This document shows positions 33,518 through 41,426 of a DNA stretch of 64,000 nt, in pieces. The notes below the pieces were generated by a model that did no database searches, was not told the DNA's origin, and saw nothing but the letters and a program-made list of their open reading frames with translations. Source of the DNA: Acetatifactor sp. (lineage in GTDB: Bacteria > Bacillota > Clostridia > Lachnospirales > Lachnospiraceae). A program made the translations under genes and the position numbers. Numbering within the stretch: position 1 is the first letter of the stretch; every line of letters begins with the position of its first letter. The stretch spans positions 1 through 64,000 of the forward strand of contig JAILLF010000060.1 of assembly GCA_024693365.1 (NCBI GenBank). Direction: 5' to 3'.

Positions 33518-34819
33518 TTACGTCGTCCCCCTTAAATAATCGATAAACTGGCTGGCAGTCCTGCCGGATAGTCCGCCGTGGGACAGCTCCCACTTATTGG
33601 CCTCAAGGAAGAGCTCTTCCTCGGGCAGATCAATGCCATAGCGCTCTGCAAGTGTCTGTACGATCATCTGGAATTCTTTTTTATCCGGTCTTCCAAAGTA
33701 AATGGTCACGCCAAAGCGATATGCCAGGGAGAGCTTCTCCTGCACGGTATCGCCGGTGTGCATGTCCTCATCCTCCTTGTCGGAATAATTCTCGCGAATG
33801 AGGTGCCTGCGGTTGGAAGTCGCATAAATCAGCACGTTCTCAGGCTTTTTCTCCAGCCCGCCCTCGATCACGGCCTTTAAGTATTTATAATCCGTCTCGT
33901 AATCCTCAAAGCTCAGGTCATCCATGTAGATCACGAAACGATACCCTCTGTTCTTGATCTGGCTGATCACGGTACTCAGGTACTGGAACTGATACTTATT
34001 GATCTCAATCACGCGAAGGCCGCGCTCATAATATTCATTCGTCATTGCCTTAATGCTGGAGGACTTTCCCGTTCCAGCATCGCCAAAGAGCAGGCAATTG
34101 TTTGCAGGCTTCCCGGCGACGAAAGCATCCGTGTTGTCGCGAAGCTTCTTCTTCGCTCCCACGTAACCAACGAGATCGTCAAACTTCACGTGCGCAATGT
34201 TGCGGATGGGCTCGATCTCCACTCCGCTTTCGCCGGGGCAAATTCTAAAGGACTTGTGAAGTCCAAACTTTCCGACGCCAAAGCGCTTGTAAAATCCGGC
34301 AACGCACTGACGCATCTGCGCCGCATCCGGCGCCTTTGCCATTTCCCTTGCAAGTGTGCAGATGTGGCCGCTGATGCGGTGATTGTATCTTCTTCCGCTG
34401 CGGTCATCCCGCTGATAGTCCAGGATCATCTCAAGCTCTGGCAGGGAAAGCGCCCTTGCCATGGCTGCGAAATCCCAGTCATAATAGTATTTCAGGACCT
34501 CAAAATCCTTGGAAACGGCCTCCGTGATCGTTCCCGCCGGTTCGTCCTTCAGCTCACACGCCAGACTGTAGGCATTCTCCGCGTTGACCAGAAGGTCCGT
34601 CAGGTAACAATGCCAAAGATTCCCGTCAAAGCCACATCCTTCCGCCAGTTCGATCAGTTCACGGACAATCTCACAGATCTCATCCGAAAGCAGTTCCTTC
34701 TCTTCTTCCGATGCGTTTGCAAAACTGCCGGAATCATACCGGCGGATCAGCTCCGTCATTTTTCCAAACAAGGTTTTCTTTGCCAGATCACGATACAAAA
34801 TCAATTCCATGCGTCTCAT
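33518..34819 (-). CDS. DUF815 AAA+ ATPase
   Basis: 433 aa. The C-terminal half is an AAA+ ATPase with Walker A LFGDAGTGKSS and Walker B RFVIYMDDLSFED, then the sensor region VLIYATSNRRHLIREN, which is characteristic of DUF815. The N-terminal 150 residues are helical and of unknown role. ATG 34819 is chosen because GGAG lies 7 bases upstream; the in-frame extension to 34849 lacks a site. Function is unknown; it is co-transcribed with the Ppx/GppA and PPK genes here. Confidence 0.9.
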   Translation of the reverse strand: MRRMELILYRDLAKKTLFGKMTELIRRYDSGSFANASEEEKELLSDEICEIVRELIELAEGCGFDGNLWHCYLTDLLVNAENAYSLACELKDEPAGTITEAVSKDFEVLKYYYDWDFAAMARALSLPELEMILDYQRDDRSGRRYNHRISGHICTLAREMAKAPDAAQMRQCVAGFYKRFGVGKFGLHKSFRICPGESGVEIEPIRNIAHVKFDDLVGYVGAKKKLRDNTDAFVAGKPANNCLLFGDAGTGKSSSIKAMTNEYYERGLRVIEINKYQFQYLSTVISQIKNRGYRFVIYMDDLSFEDYETDYKYLKAVIEGGLEKKPENVLIYATSNRRHLIRENYSDKEDEDMHTGDTVQEKLSLAYRFGVTIYFGRPDKKEFQMIVQTLAERYGIDLPEEELFLEANKWELSHGGLSGRTASQFIDYLRGTT

Positions 34820-34859
34820 GTTTTCTCTCCAAGTTCCTTTAGCGTTCAATCGTTATGGA

Positions 34860-35987
34860 TTAATAATTCCCAAGGATCCGAAGTCCAATGGCTTCTTCGC
34901 GTATGCCCCTCAAGGCATTCTTTACGGCTTCGTCCGCCAGATTGCCGTCAAAATCGACAAAGAACCGGTATTCCCAGCTTCTGTCAGGAATCGGCCGGCT
35001 TTCGATCCTCGTCATGTTCAGATCGTTATAGATAAAATGGGACAACACGTGATACAGCGATCCGCTTTCGTGGGGCACTTCAAAGCAAATGCTGATCTTT
35101 TTGGCGTCCTTCAAAAAGATTCTCTGATTCGTCACAATGATGAATCTCGTGGAATTGGCACCGCTTTGGTTTACGCCTTTCTTCAGCACCTCCAACCCAT
35201 ATACGTTGGCCGCGTGCTCGCTGGCGATGGCCGCCTGGTCCATCCTTCCGTCCCCTGCCACCTTCTTTGCGGCAAAGGCATTGTTCTGCATGCTGATCTG
35301 TTGCCAGTCATGCTCGGAAAGGAATTTTGCGCTCTGCATCAACGATTGCGGATGGGAGTACACGGTCTTGATCTCTTCCATCTTCGTTCCCGGAAGTCCC
35401 ATCAGGCAATGCTCGATCTTGATAATCTGCTCTCCCACGATATAATCCTCAAACTCCGCGAGAAGATCATAATTTTCACTGACGATCCCCGCCGTGGAAT
35501 TCTCGATGGGAAGCACTGCAAAATCAGCCGCCCCTTCGTCGATGGCTTCCATGGCCTCGCGGAACGTGTCCACGTGGAAGCTCTTTACCGCATTCCCAAA
35601 GTATTTCATCATGGCCGCCTGAGAATAGGCGCCGTCCGCTCCCTGGAATACGACTCTTGCTTTCGTCTTCTCAAGCTCATCGACGCCAATAAAGGGAAGT
35701 CTCCCCTGAACGCCGCTCTCTGTCAGCATTTTGTACTGCAGCTTTCTGCTGACGGACATGATCTGCTCAAAAAGTTCTTCCACGCCGCGCCCGTAAAACT
35801 CATCATGGGTCAGTGACTTCACCTTTGCCAGCTTTTCCTGCTCGCGCACTCTGTCGAACACCTTCTTTCCGGTGTCGATCTTATACCGCGCGACCTCCTT
35901 GCAGACGTCCATGCGCTTTTCATATAGCGCAACGATCTGCGCGTCTATTTCATCCAATTGTCCCCGAAGTTCCGTTAAATCTGCCAT
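34860..35987 (-). CDS. pheA: Bifunctional chorismate mutase/prephenate dehydratase (P-protein)
   Basis: 375 aa. Residues 1-85 are an AroQ chorismate mutase (LRGQLDEIDAQIVALYEKR). Residues about 110-285 are prephenate dehydratase (VVFQGADGAYSQAAM, IENSTAGIVSENYDLL, NSTRFIIVT). The C-terminal ACT domain (about 295-370) has the Phe-binding ESRPIPDRSWEYRFFVD. It makes phenylpyruvate from chorismate for phenylalanine synthesis and is feedback-regulated through ACT. The ribosome site is weak: AAGGA lies 14 bases from ATG. Confidence 0.95.
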   Translation of the reverse strand: MADLTELRGQLDEIDAQIVALYEKRMDVCKEVARYKIDTGKKVFDRVREQEKLAKVKSLTHDEFYGRGVEELFEQIMSVSRKLQYKMLTESGVQGRLPFIGVDELEKTKARVVFQGADGAYSQAAMMKYFGNAVKSFHVDTFREAMEAIDEGAADFAVLPIENSTAGIVSENYDLLAEFEDYIVGEQIIKIEHCLMGLPGTKMEEIKTVYSHPQSLMQSAKFLSEHDWQQISMQNNAFAAKKVAGDGRMDQAAIASEHAANVYGLEVLKKGVNQSGANSTRFIIVTNQRIFLKDAKKISICFEVPHESGSLYHVLSHFIYNDLNMTRIESRPIPDRSWEYRFFVDFDGNLADEAVKNALRGIREEAIGLRILGNY

Positions 35988-36033
35988 GTGTTCTAACTAG
36001 TTCCTTTCCGTGTTTCTTACTCGTCGTTTGGCC

Positions 36034-36387
36034 TTATTCCTCTATGTGATCCAAGCCCTGACTCAAAATGGACACAATGTGTGCGTCCGCAGGCGCGTAA
36101 AGGATTGTTTTTCCCTCCCTGCGGTTCTTTACAAGATCCATTTGTTTCAAAATTCTAAGCTGGTGAGAAATGGCCGACTGCGTCATGCCAAGAAGCAATG
36201 CAATGTCATTGACACACATCTCCCTGCAGAGCAGAGCAAGCAAAATCTTTAATCTCGTGGAATCTCCAAATACCTTAAAAAACTCCGCCAAATCCTGCAT
36301 TTCCTCCGTGGGCGGGAGCTTTTCCTCCACCTTTGCAGCTTCCTGCGGCGTCAAAATAAGATATCCGTTTTCCTGCCGTTCTTCCAT
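36034..36387 (-). CDS. ArsR/SmtB-family metal-responsive repressor
   Basis: 117 aa. A winged helix-turn-helix covers about residues 35-105 (VFGDSTRLKILLALL, VNDIALLLGMTQSAISHQLRIL). The C-terminal helix DAHIVSILSQGLDHIEE has the Asp-x-His...His-x-x-Glu set of the alpha5 metal site found in zinc sensors such as SmtB and CzrA. No Cys motif is present in the recognition helix, so arsenic sensing is unlikely. ATG 36387 is fixed by AGGAGG 8 bases upstream. No efflux pump lies next to it, so its target must be elsewhere or be its own promoter. Confidence 0.9.
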   Translation of the reverse strand: MEERQENGYLILTPQEAAKVEEKLPPTEEMQDLAEFFKVFGDSTRLKILLALLCREMCVNDIALLLGMTQSAISHQLRILKQMDLVKNRREGKTILYAPADAHIVSILSQGLDHIEE

Positions 36388-36498
36388 CTCCTCTACCTCC
36401 TGCGGGATTCCAGTTTTCACGTGCTGAAATTCTAATCACGTCCCATAATATCCCATATTAACCTATTTAAACCATTTTACACCTTTTCCCCATATTTC

Positions 36499-37650
36499 TC
36501 AAGGCTTCCTTTCATTTGCAACAGAAAAGATACTTTTTAATCCGTCACTCATGCTGATCCCTCCGTTCTCGTCAACAAATAGGACTTCCGCGTCATATTT
36601 TTTTGCGAGCTCCATTCCTTTTTCCTTTCCGAGAACAAAACAGGCCGTAGACAGCGCGTCGCTGAAAAAACCGTTCTTGCAAAGGATGGTGACGGAGTGA
36701 ACCCCGCTCCTTGCGGGATATCCGGTTGCAGGGTCAAGCAGGTGATGGTATCTTACGCCGTCCTGCATGAAATACCTTTCATAGTCGCCGGAGGTCGACA
36801 CGCACCACTGTCCCTTTAAGGATAGGGTTCCCAGGATTTGATCCGGTTGCAGCGGATCCGTCACCCCAACCTTCCATGCCGTTCCGTCCGGCTTTTCTCC
36901 ATAGGTCAAAATGCTTCCCCCAAGTGAGAACGTTCCTGCCAGATCCCTTCCTTCCAAGAACGCCGCGATCTCATCCAACGCGGCACCCTTTCCAACGCTT
37001 CCAAGCTCCAGTATCACGCCTTCCTCCAGGAAAACGCGGCCCTCCTGAAGCCGGATCCTGGAACTGCCACAATGAGAAATTGCTTCTCTTAACTCCTCCT
37101 CAGAAGGGAGCGCTCCATTTTCCTCTCCCGCCGCGCGTTCATCCATTTTCCAAAGCACTGTCAGCGCGCCAATCGATACGTCAAATGCCCCTTCCGAATC
37201 CACCCGCATTTTCCCGCAGGCATCCAGCAGTCCGGAAAGCTCTTTGGAAATGGCGCTTCCCTGCGCATTCCCTGCGTTTTGGTTGATCTGAAAAAGCTCT
37301 GACGTCTCCAGCTTCCGGGACAGCCGTTTTTCCTCAAGATCCCTCACCAGCTTTAGCACGTCCTTCACGCACGCATCCGCCTCTTCGCGGCTCATACCGG
37401 CTCCCGGATAAACGGTAACGTTCACGACGGTACCCATGGCCACGTCCGTAAGGCTTACCTTATCCCTTCCATCCTGCCCGTTCCCGTGCATGGCACAGGA
37501 GCAACATGGAAATAAAAACAAAGCACAAAAAAGGAGAAGGAAAAACCGTTCAAATGATTTCCCCTTTGCTTTGTTTCCCGCTTCTGTTATACTGTAATTA
37601 AAGCGCCTTCGCCCAATGCCCGGCGCCACTTGAAAAGAGGTTTTTTTCAT
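36499..37650 (-). CDS. apbE: ApbE-type FAD:protein FMN transferase, lipoprotein
   Basis: 383 aa. A 36-residue basic N-region is followed by a hydrophobic signal (ERFFLLLFCALFLFPCCSC) with several Cys, so it is likely exported and lipidated. The ApbE domain has DVAMGTVVNVTVYPG, FDVSIGALTVLWK, LELGSVGKGAALDEI and HHLLDPATGYPARSG. The enzyme attaches FMN to Thr or Ser of extracytosolic electron-transfer proteins. ATG 37650 has GGGAG 7 bases upstream. That site lies inside the first codons of the divergent NusG-II gene, and the two start codons overlap by two bases. The context with NusG-II and Gx transporter genes is shared by flavin-based extracellular redox systems. Confidence 0.9.
   Translation of the reverse strand: MKKTSFQVAPGIGRRRFNYSITEAGNKAKGKSFERFFLLLFCALFLFPCCSCAMHGNGQDGRDKVSLTDVAMGTVVNVTVYPGAGMSREEADACVKDVLKLVRDLEEKRLSRKLETSELFQINQNAGNAQGSAISKELSGLLDACGKMRVDSEGAFDVSIGALTVLWKMDERAAGEENGALPSEEELREAISHCGSSRIRLQEGRVFLEEGVILELGSVGKGAALDEIAAFLEGRDLAGTFSLGGSILTYGEKPDGTAWKVGVTDPLQPDQILGTLSLKGQWCVSTSGDYERYFMQDGVRYHHLLDPATGYPARSGVHSVTILCKNGFFSDALSTACFVLGKEKGMELAKKYDAEVLFVDENGGISMSDGLKSIFSVANERKP
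37565..37593 (+). promoter_or_regulatory. Promoter candidate for the NusG-II/Gx operon
   Basis: TTTGCT (37565-37570) and TATACT (37588-37593) are spaced by 17 bases, 55 bases before the NusG-II ATG. The site lies within the start of apbE on the other strand, in its signal-peptide codons. Confidence 0.45.
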
Positions 37651-38062
37651 GAACAAGCTCCCTTTCCACACAAAAAATGCCATAATCCTCTCGGCCCTGA
37701 TCACCTTACTCTTGCTCGCCTGCCTGTGCAGCATCGCATGGATCGCAGTCCGCGCAAAGAATCAGTCGCTGGTCGCCGAGATCTATCAAAACGGAACGCT
37801 GATCAAGACCATTCCGCTCTATCTGGTGACGGAAAATCAGACCTTCACGGTCACCGGTGAAAATGGCGCGGAAAACGTCATTGAAGTCAGGCCCGGCAGC
37901 ATCGCGGTCATCTCAGCGAGCTGTCCCGACAAGGTCTGCGTGCACCAAGGTTTTCGCTCCGACAGTTTGCTTCCGATTACCTGCCTGCCAAACCACGTTG
38001 TCATCAAACTCCGGCCGGCAAAGGATTCGGACGCATCCGGCATCGACGCATTCACTTACTGA
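37649..38062 (+). CDS. NusG-II domain exported protein
   Basis: 137 aa. An N-terminal membrane anchor (about residues 12-34) is followed by an extracytosolic NusG-II (NGN-less) beta domain, with FTVTGENGAENVIEVRPG and a conserved SCPDKVCVHQGF, whose two Cys may be redox-active. Proteins of this kind accompany ApbE and Gx transporters in Bacillota, and their exact role is unknown. AGAGG lies 8 bases before ATG. The next gene starts 17 bases downstream. Confidence 0.85.
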   Translation: MNKLPFHTKNAIILSALITLLLLACLCSIAWIAVRAKNQSLVAEIYQNGTLIKTIPLYLVTENQTFTVTGENGAENVIEVRPGSIAVISASCPDKVCVHQGFRSDSLLPITCLPNHVVIKLRPAKDSDASGIDAFTY

Positions 38063-38079
38063 TTCAAAGAGGTAACTTC

Positions 38080-38616
38080 ATGAATGATTCTAGGAAAAAC
38101 AATGACGGTCTTTCCGTCCAAAGGCTTACCGCCTTATCCCTGCTGACGGCGGCCGCCCTGATGATATATGCCATGGAAAGCATGCTGCCAACCTTGATAC
38201 CCGTTCCCGGGATCAAGCTCGGCCTTGCAAACGTCGTGACTCTCATCACGTTAAAACGCCTTGGCGTGCGGGACGCGCTTCTCGTTCTGCTGGCGAGAAT
38301 TCTGTTGTCCGCCTGCTTTTTCGGGAGTCTCCTAAGTCTCCTTTACAGCCTTAGCGGCGGACTCTTTTGTCTCTTGATCCTTTGGCTGGTCAACCGGCTG
38401 CTCGCCGGACATTACCTGTTCCTTACAAGCATTACGGGCGCAATCGCACATAATCTCGCACAGATTACGGTCGCCTTCTTTCTGACGAGTGTTGGCGGCG
38501 TTTTCGTCTATCTGCCCTTCTTGATGATCAGCGCATGTCTCACGGGACTTTTTACCGGGCTTTGCGCCCACTTTACGCTGAAAAACCTGCCCCCTTTTAA
38601 GAACGAGCGTTTCTAA
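38080..38616 (+). CDS. Gx transporter family membrane protein
   Basis: 178 aa, five or six membrane helices. It starts with a short charged N-terminus, then ALSLLTAAALMIYAMESMLP and GIKLGLANVVTLITL, the signature of the family first called heptaprenyl diphosphate synthase component I. The family resembles ECF-type substrate-binding membrane proteins. It is co-transcribed with the NusG-II protein and divergent from apbE. This suggests import of a flavin or quinone precursor for a flavinylated redox chain (inference). Confidence 0.88.
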   Translation: MNDSRKNNDGLSVQRLTALSLLTAAALMIYAMESMLPTLIPVPGIKLGLANVVTLITLKRLGVRDALLVLLARILLSACFFGSLLSLLYSLSGGLFCLLILWLVNRLLAGHYLFLTSITGAIAHNLAQITVAFFLTSVGGVFVYLPFLMISACLTGLFTGLCAHFTLKNLPPFKNERF

Positions 38617-38630
38617 ACAATCTTGTCTTG

Positions 38631-38666
38631 AAAAAAGGCTCCGGCAATCTTACCGGAGCCTTTTAT
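38631..38666. terminator. Bidirectional terminator
   Basis: AAAAGGCTCCGG pairs with CCGGAGCCTTTT around an 8-base loop, with A and T runs on both sides. It serves the Gx transporter gene (plus) and the folate operon (minus), which converge here. Confidence 0.92.
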
Positions 38667-38672
38667 GCATTT

Positions 38673-39500
38673 CTAAAGTATTTCTCTTTTCCTAAGATCC
38701 TCCAGCATTTGCGTGACCGTCCTTCCCAAAATGGGATGTCTGTAATTGGGTGCGATCTCGCATAAGGGCTCCAAAACAAATTCCCGGTTCTCCAGATCCA
38801 CGTGCGGAATAATCAGGTCATCATCTTCGTACGTCACCTTGTCATAAAACAAAATATCCATGTCCAAGGTTCTTGGTCCCCAATAGATCTCTCTCTTGCG
38901 ATCAGCTTTTTTCTCGATCTGATGCAGGAGTTCCAAAAGTTCCAGGGGCGAAAGCGTCGTCTCCAATCCGACCGCCGCATTCAGGAAATCCTCCTGCTCC
39001 ACGCCGCCATACGGCTCTGTCTCCAAAAACGAACTTACCTTAACGCTTCGAATGGCCTTCTCTTCCTCCAAGGCTTCAATTGCGTCCTCAAGATACGCCT
39101 CCCGGTCTCCCATGTTGGATCCAATGGAAAGATAAACCTGATGCCATCCCCTGCGGATCTTGACGGACACGCTCTCAAAAGGAAGCCCTATGGGTGCTTC
39201 AGGCTTGCGGATTTCAAGGCTCACTTCCCTTAGCAAGGAATAATCACTTAATAGGCGCAGCGAAATATCTTCTGCCACCGTCTCCAAGAGATCATATTTA
39301 TTCTCCTTCATCCATTCCGTGATCTTGTGACAAACTGCGCCATAGTCCACGGAGATAGATAGCTCATCTGAGATTCCCGCGGGTCTTAAGTCCAAGAACA
39401 AAACGGCATTGACGTAAAACCTTTGTCCCTTTTCCTTCTCCTCGGGATAGACGCCGTGATAAGCGTAAACCTCCAGATTGTCGATCCTGATCTCGTCCAT
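38673..39500 (-). CDS. folBK: Dihydroneopterin aldolase/HPPK fusion
   Basis: 275 aa. Residues 1-118 are FolB (IDNLEVYAYHGVYPEEKEKG, then YDLLETVAEDI), which cleaves dihydroneopterin to hydroxymethyl-dihydropterin. Residues 120-275 are FolK (YLSIGSNMGDREAYL, LETEPYGGVEQEDFLNA, GPRTLDMDILFY, IPHVDLENREFVLEPL), which pyrophosphorylates that product. Two consecutive steps are thus in one protein. AAAGGAG lies 9 bases before ATG 39500, and the start overlaps the folP stop (TGATG). Confidence 0.95.
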   Translation of the reverse strand: MDEIRIDNLEVYAYHGVYPEEKEKGQRFYVNAVLFLDLRPAGISDELSISVDYGAVCHKITEWMKENKYDLLETVAEDISLRLLSDYSLLREVSLEIRKPEAPIGLPFESVSVKIRRGWHQVYLSIGSNMGDREAYLEDAIEALEEEKAIRSVKVSSFLETEPYGGVEQEDFLNAAVGLETTLSPLELLELLHQIEKKADRKREIYWGPRTLDMDILFYDKVTYEDDDLIIPHVDLENREFVLEPLCEIAPNYRHPILGRTVTQMLEDLRKREIL

Positions 39501-40315
39501 CAAAGGATGCTCCTTTCACGAATGGCCTCGGCCATTTTGATCGCCCGGACGCTTTTCTCCACGTCATGCACGCGGACAAAGGAAATGCCTTTCATCACGG
39601 CCAGCACGGTGGTGACCAGGGTTCCTTCCTCTCTCTGGTCTGCCGGCAAATCCAGCGTCAACCCGATCACGGATTTCCGGCTTGTCCCCAAAAGGACCGG
39701 AAGCCCAAACACCTTAAAGTCTTCCAGCCTCGCCAACACGTCCAAATTCTGTTCGTAGGTCTTCCCGAAGCCAACGCCCGGATCAATTATGATCTTCTCC
39801 CTGGGAATTCCCGCTTCCTTTGCAAGGCGCAGGCAATCCTCCAAATCCTTCAGCACGTCCGGCATAAAGTCATGATAATTTGTCTCCGCGCGATTATGCA
39901 TCAGACAACAGGCCGCGCCGCCGTTTGCGATCACGTCCGCCATGCGCCTGTCAGCCTTTAATCCCCAAATGTCATTGATCAGATCTGCACCGGCAGCGAT
40001 TCCCTCCATTGCGACGTTTGCCTTGTAGGTATCCAGGGAAACCGGAACGTCAAAGCGCTCCTTTACGGCACGGATTACGGGAAGTACCCGCTCCATTTCC
40101 TCCTCCGGGGAGATCCTTTGATATCCGGGTCTGGTGGACTCTCCGCCAACGTCAAGCACGTCCATGCCCTGCGAGAGCATGGTCTCAACGTGCTTCAGCG
40201 CGCCATCCACGCCCTTCCATTTTCCACCGTCAGAAAAGGAGTCCGGCGTTACGTTCAATATGCCAAACACGTAGGTATGATTCTTTACGTCAAAATCCCG
40301 GTTGCCAATTTGCAT
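39500..40315 (-). CDS. folP: Dihydropteroate synthase
   Basis: 271 aa TIM barrel. It has FGILNVTPDSFSDGG, DVGGESTRPGYQ, INDIWGLKAD, IIIDPGVGFGKT and LLGTSRKSVIG, the substrate and sulfonamide-binding loops. It joins hydroxymethyl-dihydropterin pyrophosphate with p-aminobenzoate. GGGAG lies 7 bases before ATG. It is the fourth gene of the operon and is coupled to folBK by an overlapping stop/start. Confidence 0.97.
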   Translation of the reverse strand: MQIGNRDFDVKNHTYVFGILNVTPDSFSDGGKWKGVDGALKHVETMLSQGMDVLDVGGESTRPGYQRISPEEEMERVLPVIRAVKERFDVPVSLDTYKANVAMEGIAAGADLINDIWGLKADRRMADVIANGGAACCLMHNRAETNYHDFMPDVLKDLEDCLRLAKEAGIPREKIIIDPGVGFGKTYEQNLDVLARLEDFKVFGLPVLLGTSRKSVIGLTLDLPADQREEGTLVTTVLAVMKGISFVRVHDVEKSVRAIKMAEAIRERSIL

Positions 40316-40328
40316 ACTCTTACTCCCG

Positions 40329-40811
40329 TTAGTAAATTACGTGATTATTTTTCTTTTCCGCCGGCCAGTTACATTCCTTCGACGTTTTGCAGATAAAACA
40401 GGGTCTGCTGGCCTTGTCTGCACGATAGATCACGCCGCGCAGGTTCTTGTCATTCTTTACCGCCGGATCGCGATGACTTAAGATGGCTCTCTTGATCCGG
40501 AAAATCTCTTCCTCCGAAAAGCCGCAGTCAGCAAGGATCTTTGGAGCAATCTCGCCTCCGGCGATCTCATGGGCAATGCCTTCCGCATACTGCCTGCCCT
40601 TTCCTATGTCATGGAGCAAAGCCGTCGCATAGATCAGCTCCTGATCCAGGCCGATTCCTTCCTCCAGATTGATGATCCAGGCAATCCTTGCCACGTCCAT
40701 CAAATGCTCTAAGTCATGATTGCAAAAGCATCTTGTGCGCTCTGCCTCGATGATGATGCCCAGTTGCCGTTTGAACTCTTCATGTTGCAAAATATCGTCA
40801 ATTCGTTTCAT
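40329..40811 (-). CDS. HD-domain hydrolase of the folate operon
   Basis: 160 aa. HD motif residues: His in CNHDLEHLMDVARIA, HDIGKG and ILSHRDP. The C-terminal tail has CFICKTSKECNW, with three Cys that may bind metal or iron-sulfur. ATG 40811 is fixed by GGGAGG 7 bases upstream. It sits between folE and folP. The operon has no Nudix enzyme for removing pyrophosphate from dihydroneopterin triphosphate, and an HD hydrolase could do this step (inference from position only). Confidence 0.88.
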   Translation of the reverse strand: MKRIDDILQHEEFKRQLGIIIEAERTRCFCNHDLEHLMDVARIAWIINLEEGIGLDQELIYATALLHDIGKGRQYAEGIAHEIAGGEIAPKILADCGFSEEEIFRIKRAILSHRDPAVKNDKNLRGVIYRADKASRPCFICKTSKECNWPAEKKNNHVIY

Positions 40812-40844
40812 ATGGTATCCTCCCTTTCCCACGGAAAACAACGA

Positions 40845-41402
40845 CTATTTCCCCAACATCTGAAAAAATCTGTTCTGCAATGCATCATTCTCTTGAAAAA
40901 TGCCTCTTGTGGCAATTGTCACGGTTTTGCTTCCCGGCTTCTTGATCCCCCGGGCGGTCATGCAGGTATGCTCAGCCTCAATCACTACCATCGCGCCCTT
41001 AGGCGACAGGTATTCCATCAAGGCATCCGCGATTTGACCCGTCATCTGTTCCTGGATCTGCAGTCTTCTTGCGAAAACCTCCACGGTTCTCGCCAATTTG
41101 CTCAATCCGACTACTTTTCCGTCTGGCACGTATGCCACGTGCGCCTTTCCGTAAAATGGCATCAGATGGTGCTCACAAGTGGAGTAAAAGGTAATGTCCT
41201 TCTCCAGTACCATCTCGCCGTTTTCCACGGGGAATACCCTGGAAAGCGGTTCCTCCGCGGTCTGCTCCATTCCCGCGGCAAGCTCCTGCCACATTCTGGC
41301 CACCCTGTCCGGCGTGTCCTTCAGTCCTGCCCTGCCCGGATCCTCTCCGATCCCCTCCAGCAAAAGCCGGACTGCCTCTTTTATCTTTTCCTGATCCACC
41401 AT
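40845..41402 (-). CDS. folE: GTP cyclohydrolase I
   Basis: 185 aa. It has [16 protein letters not shown] with the zinc and substrate residues, [20 protein letters not shown] and the second zinc Cys in [14 protein letters not shown]. The enzyme converts GTP to dihydroneopterin triphosphate, the first folate step. ATG 41402 is chosen because AGAGGA lies 7 bases upstream; the in-frame codon at 41426 lacks one. It lies between folC and the HD gene. Confidence 0.96.
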   Translation of the reverse strand: MVDQEKIKEAVRLLLEGIGEDPGRAGLKDTPDRVARMWQELAAGMEQTAEEPLSRVFPVENGEMVLEKDITFYSTCEHHLMPFYGKAHVAYVPDGKVVGLSKLARTVEVFARRLQIQEQMTGQIADALMEYLSPKGAMVVIEAEHTCMTARGIKKPGSKTVTIATRGIFQENDALQNRFFQMLGK

Positions 41403-41426
41403 TTCTTTATCCTCTCTTGTTCCCAC

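Noticed and set aside
34190..35816. Long plus-strand frames over pheA and the DUF815 gene
   Set aside because: They lack motifs and ribosome sites, and the minus-strand genes are complete.
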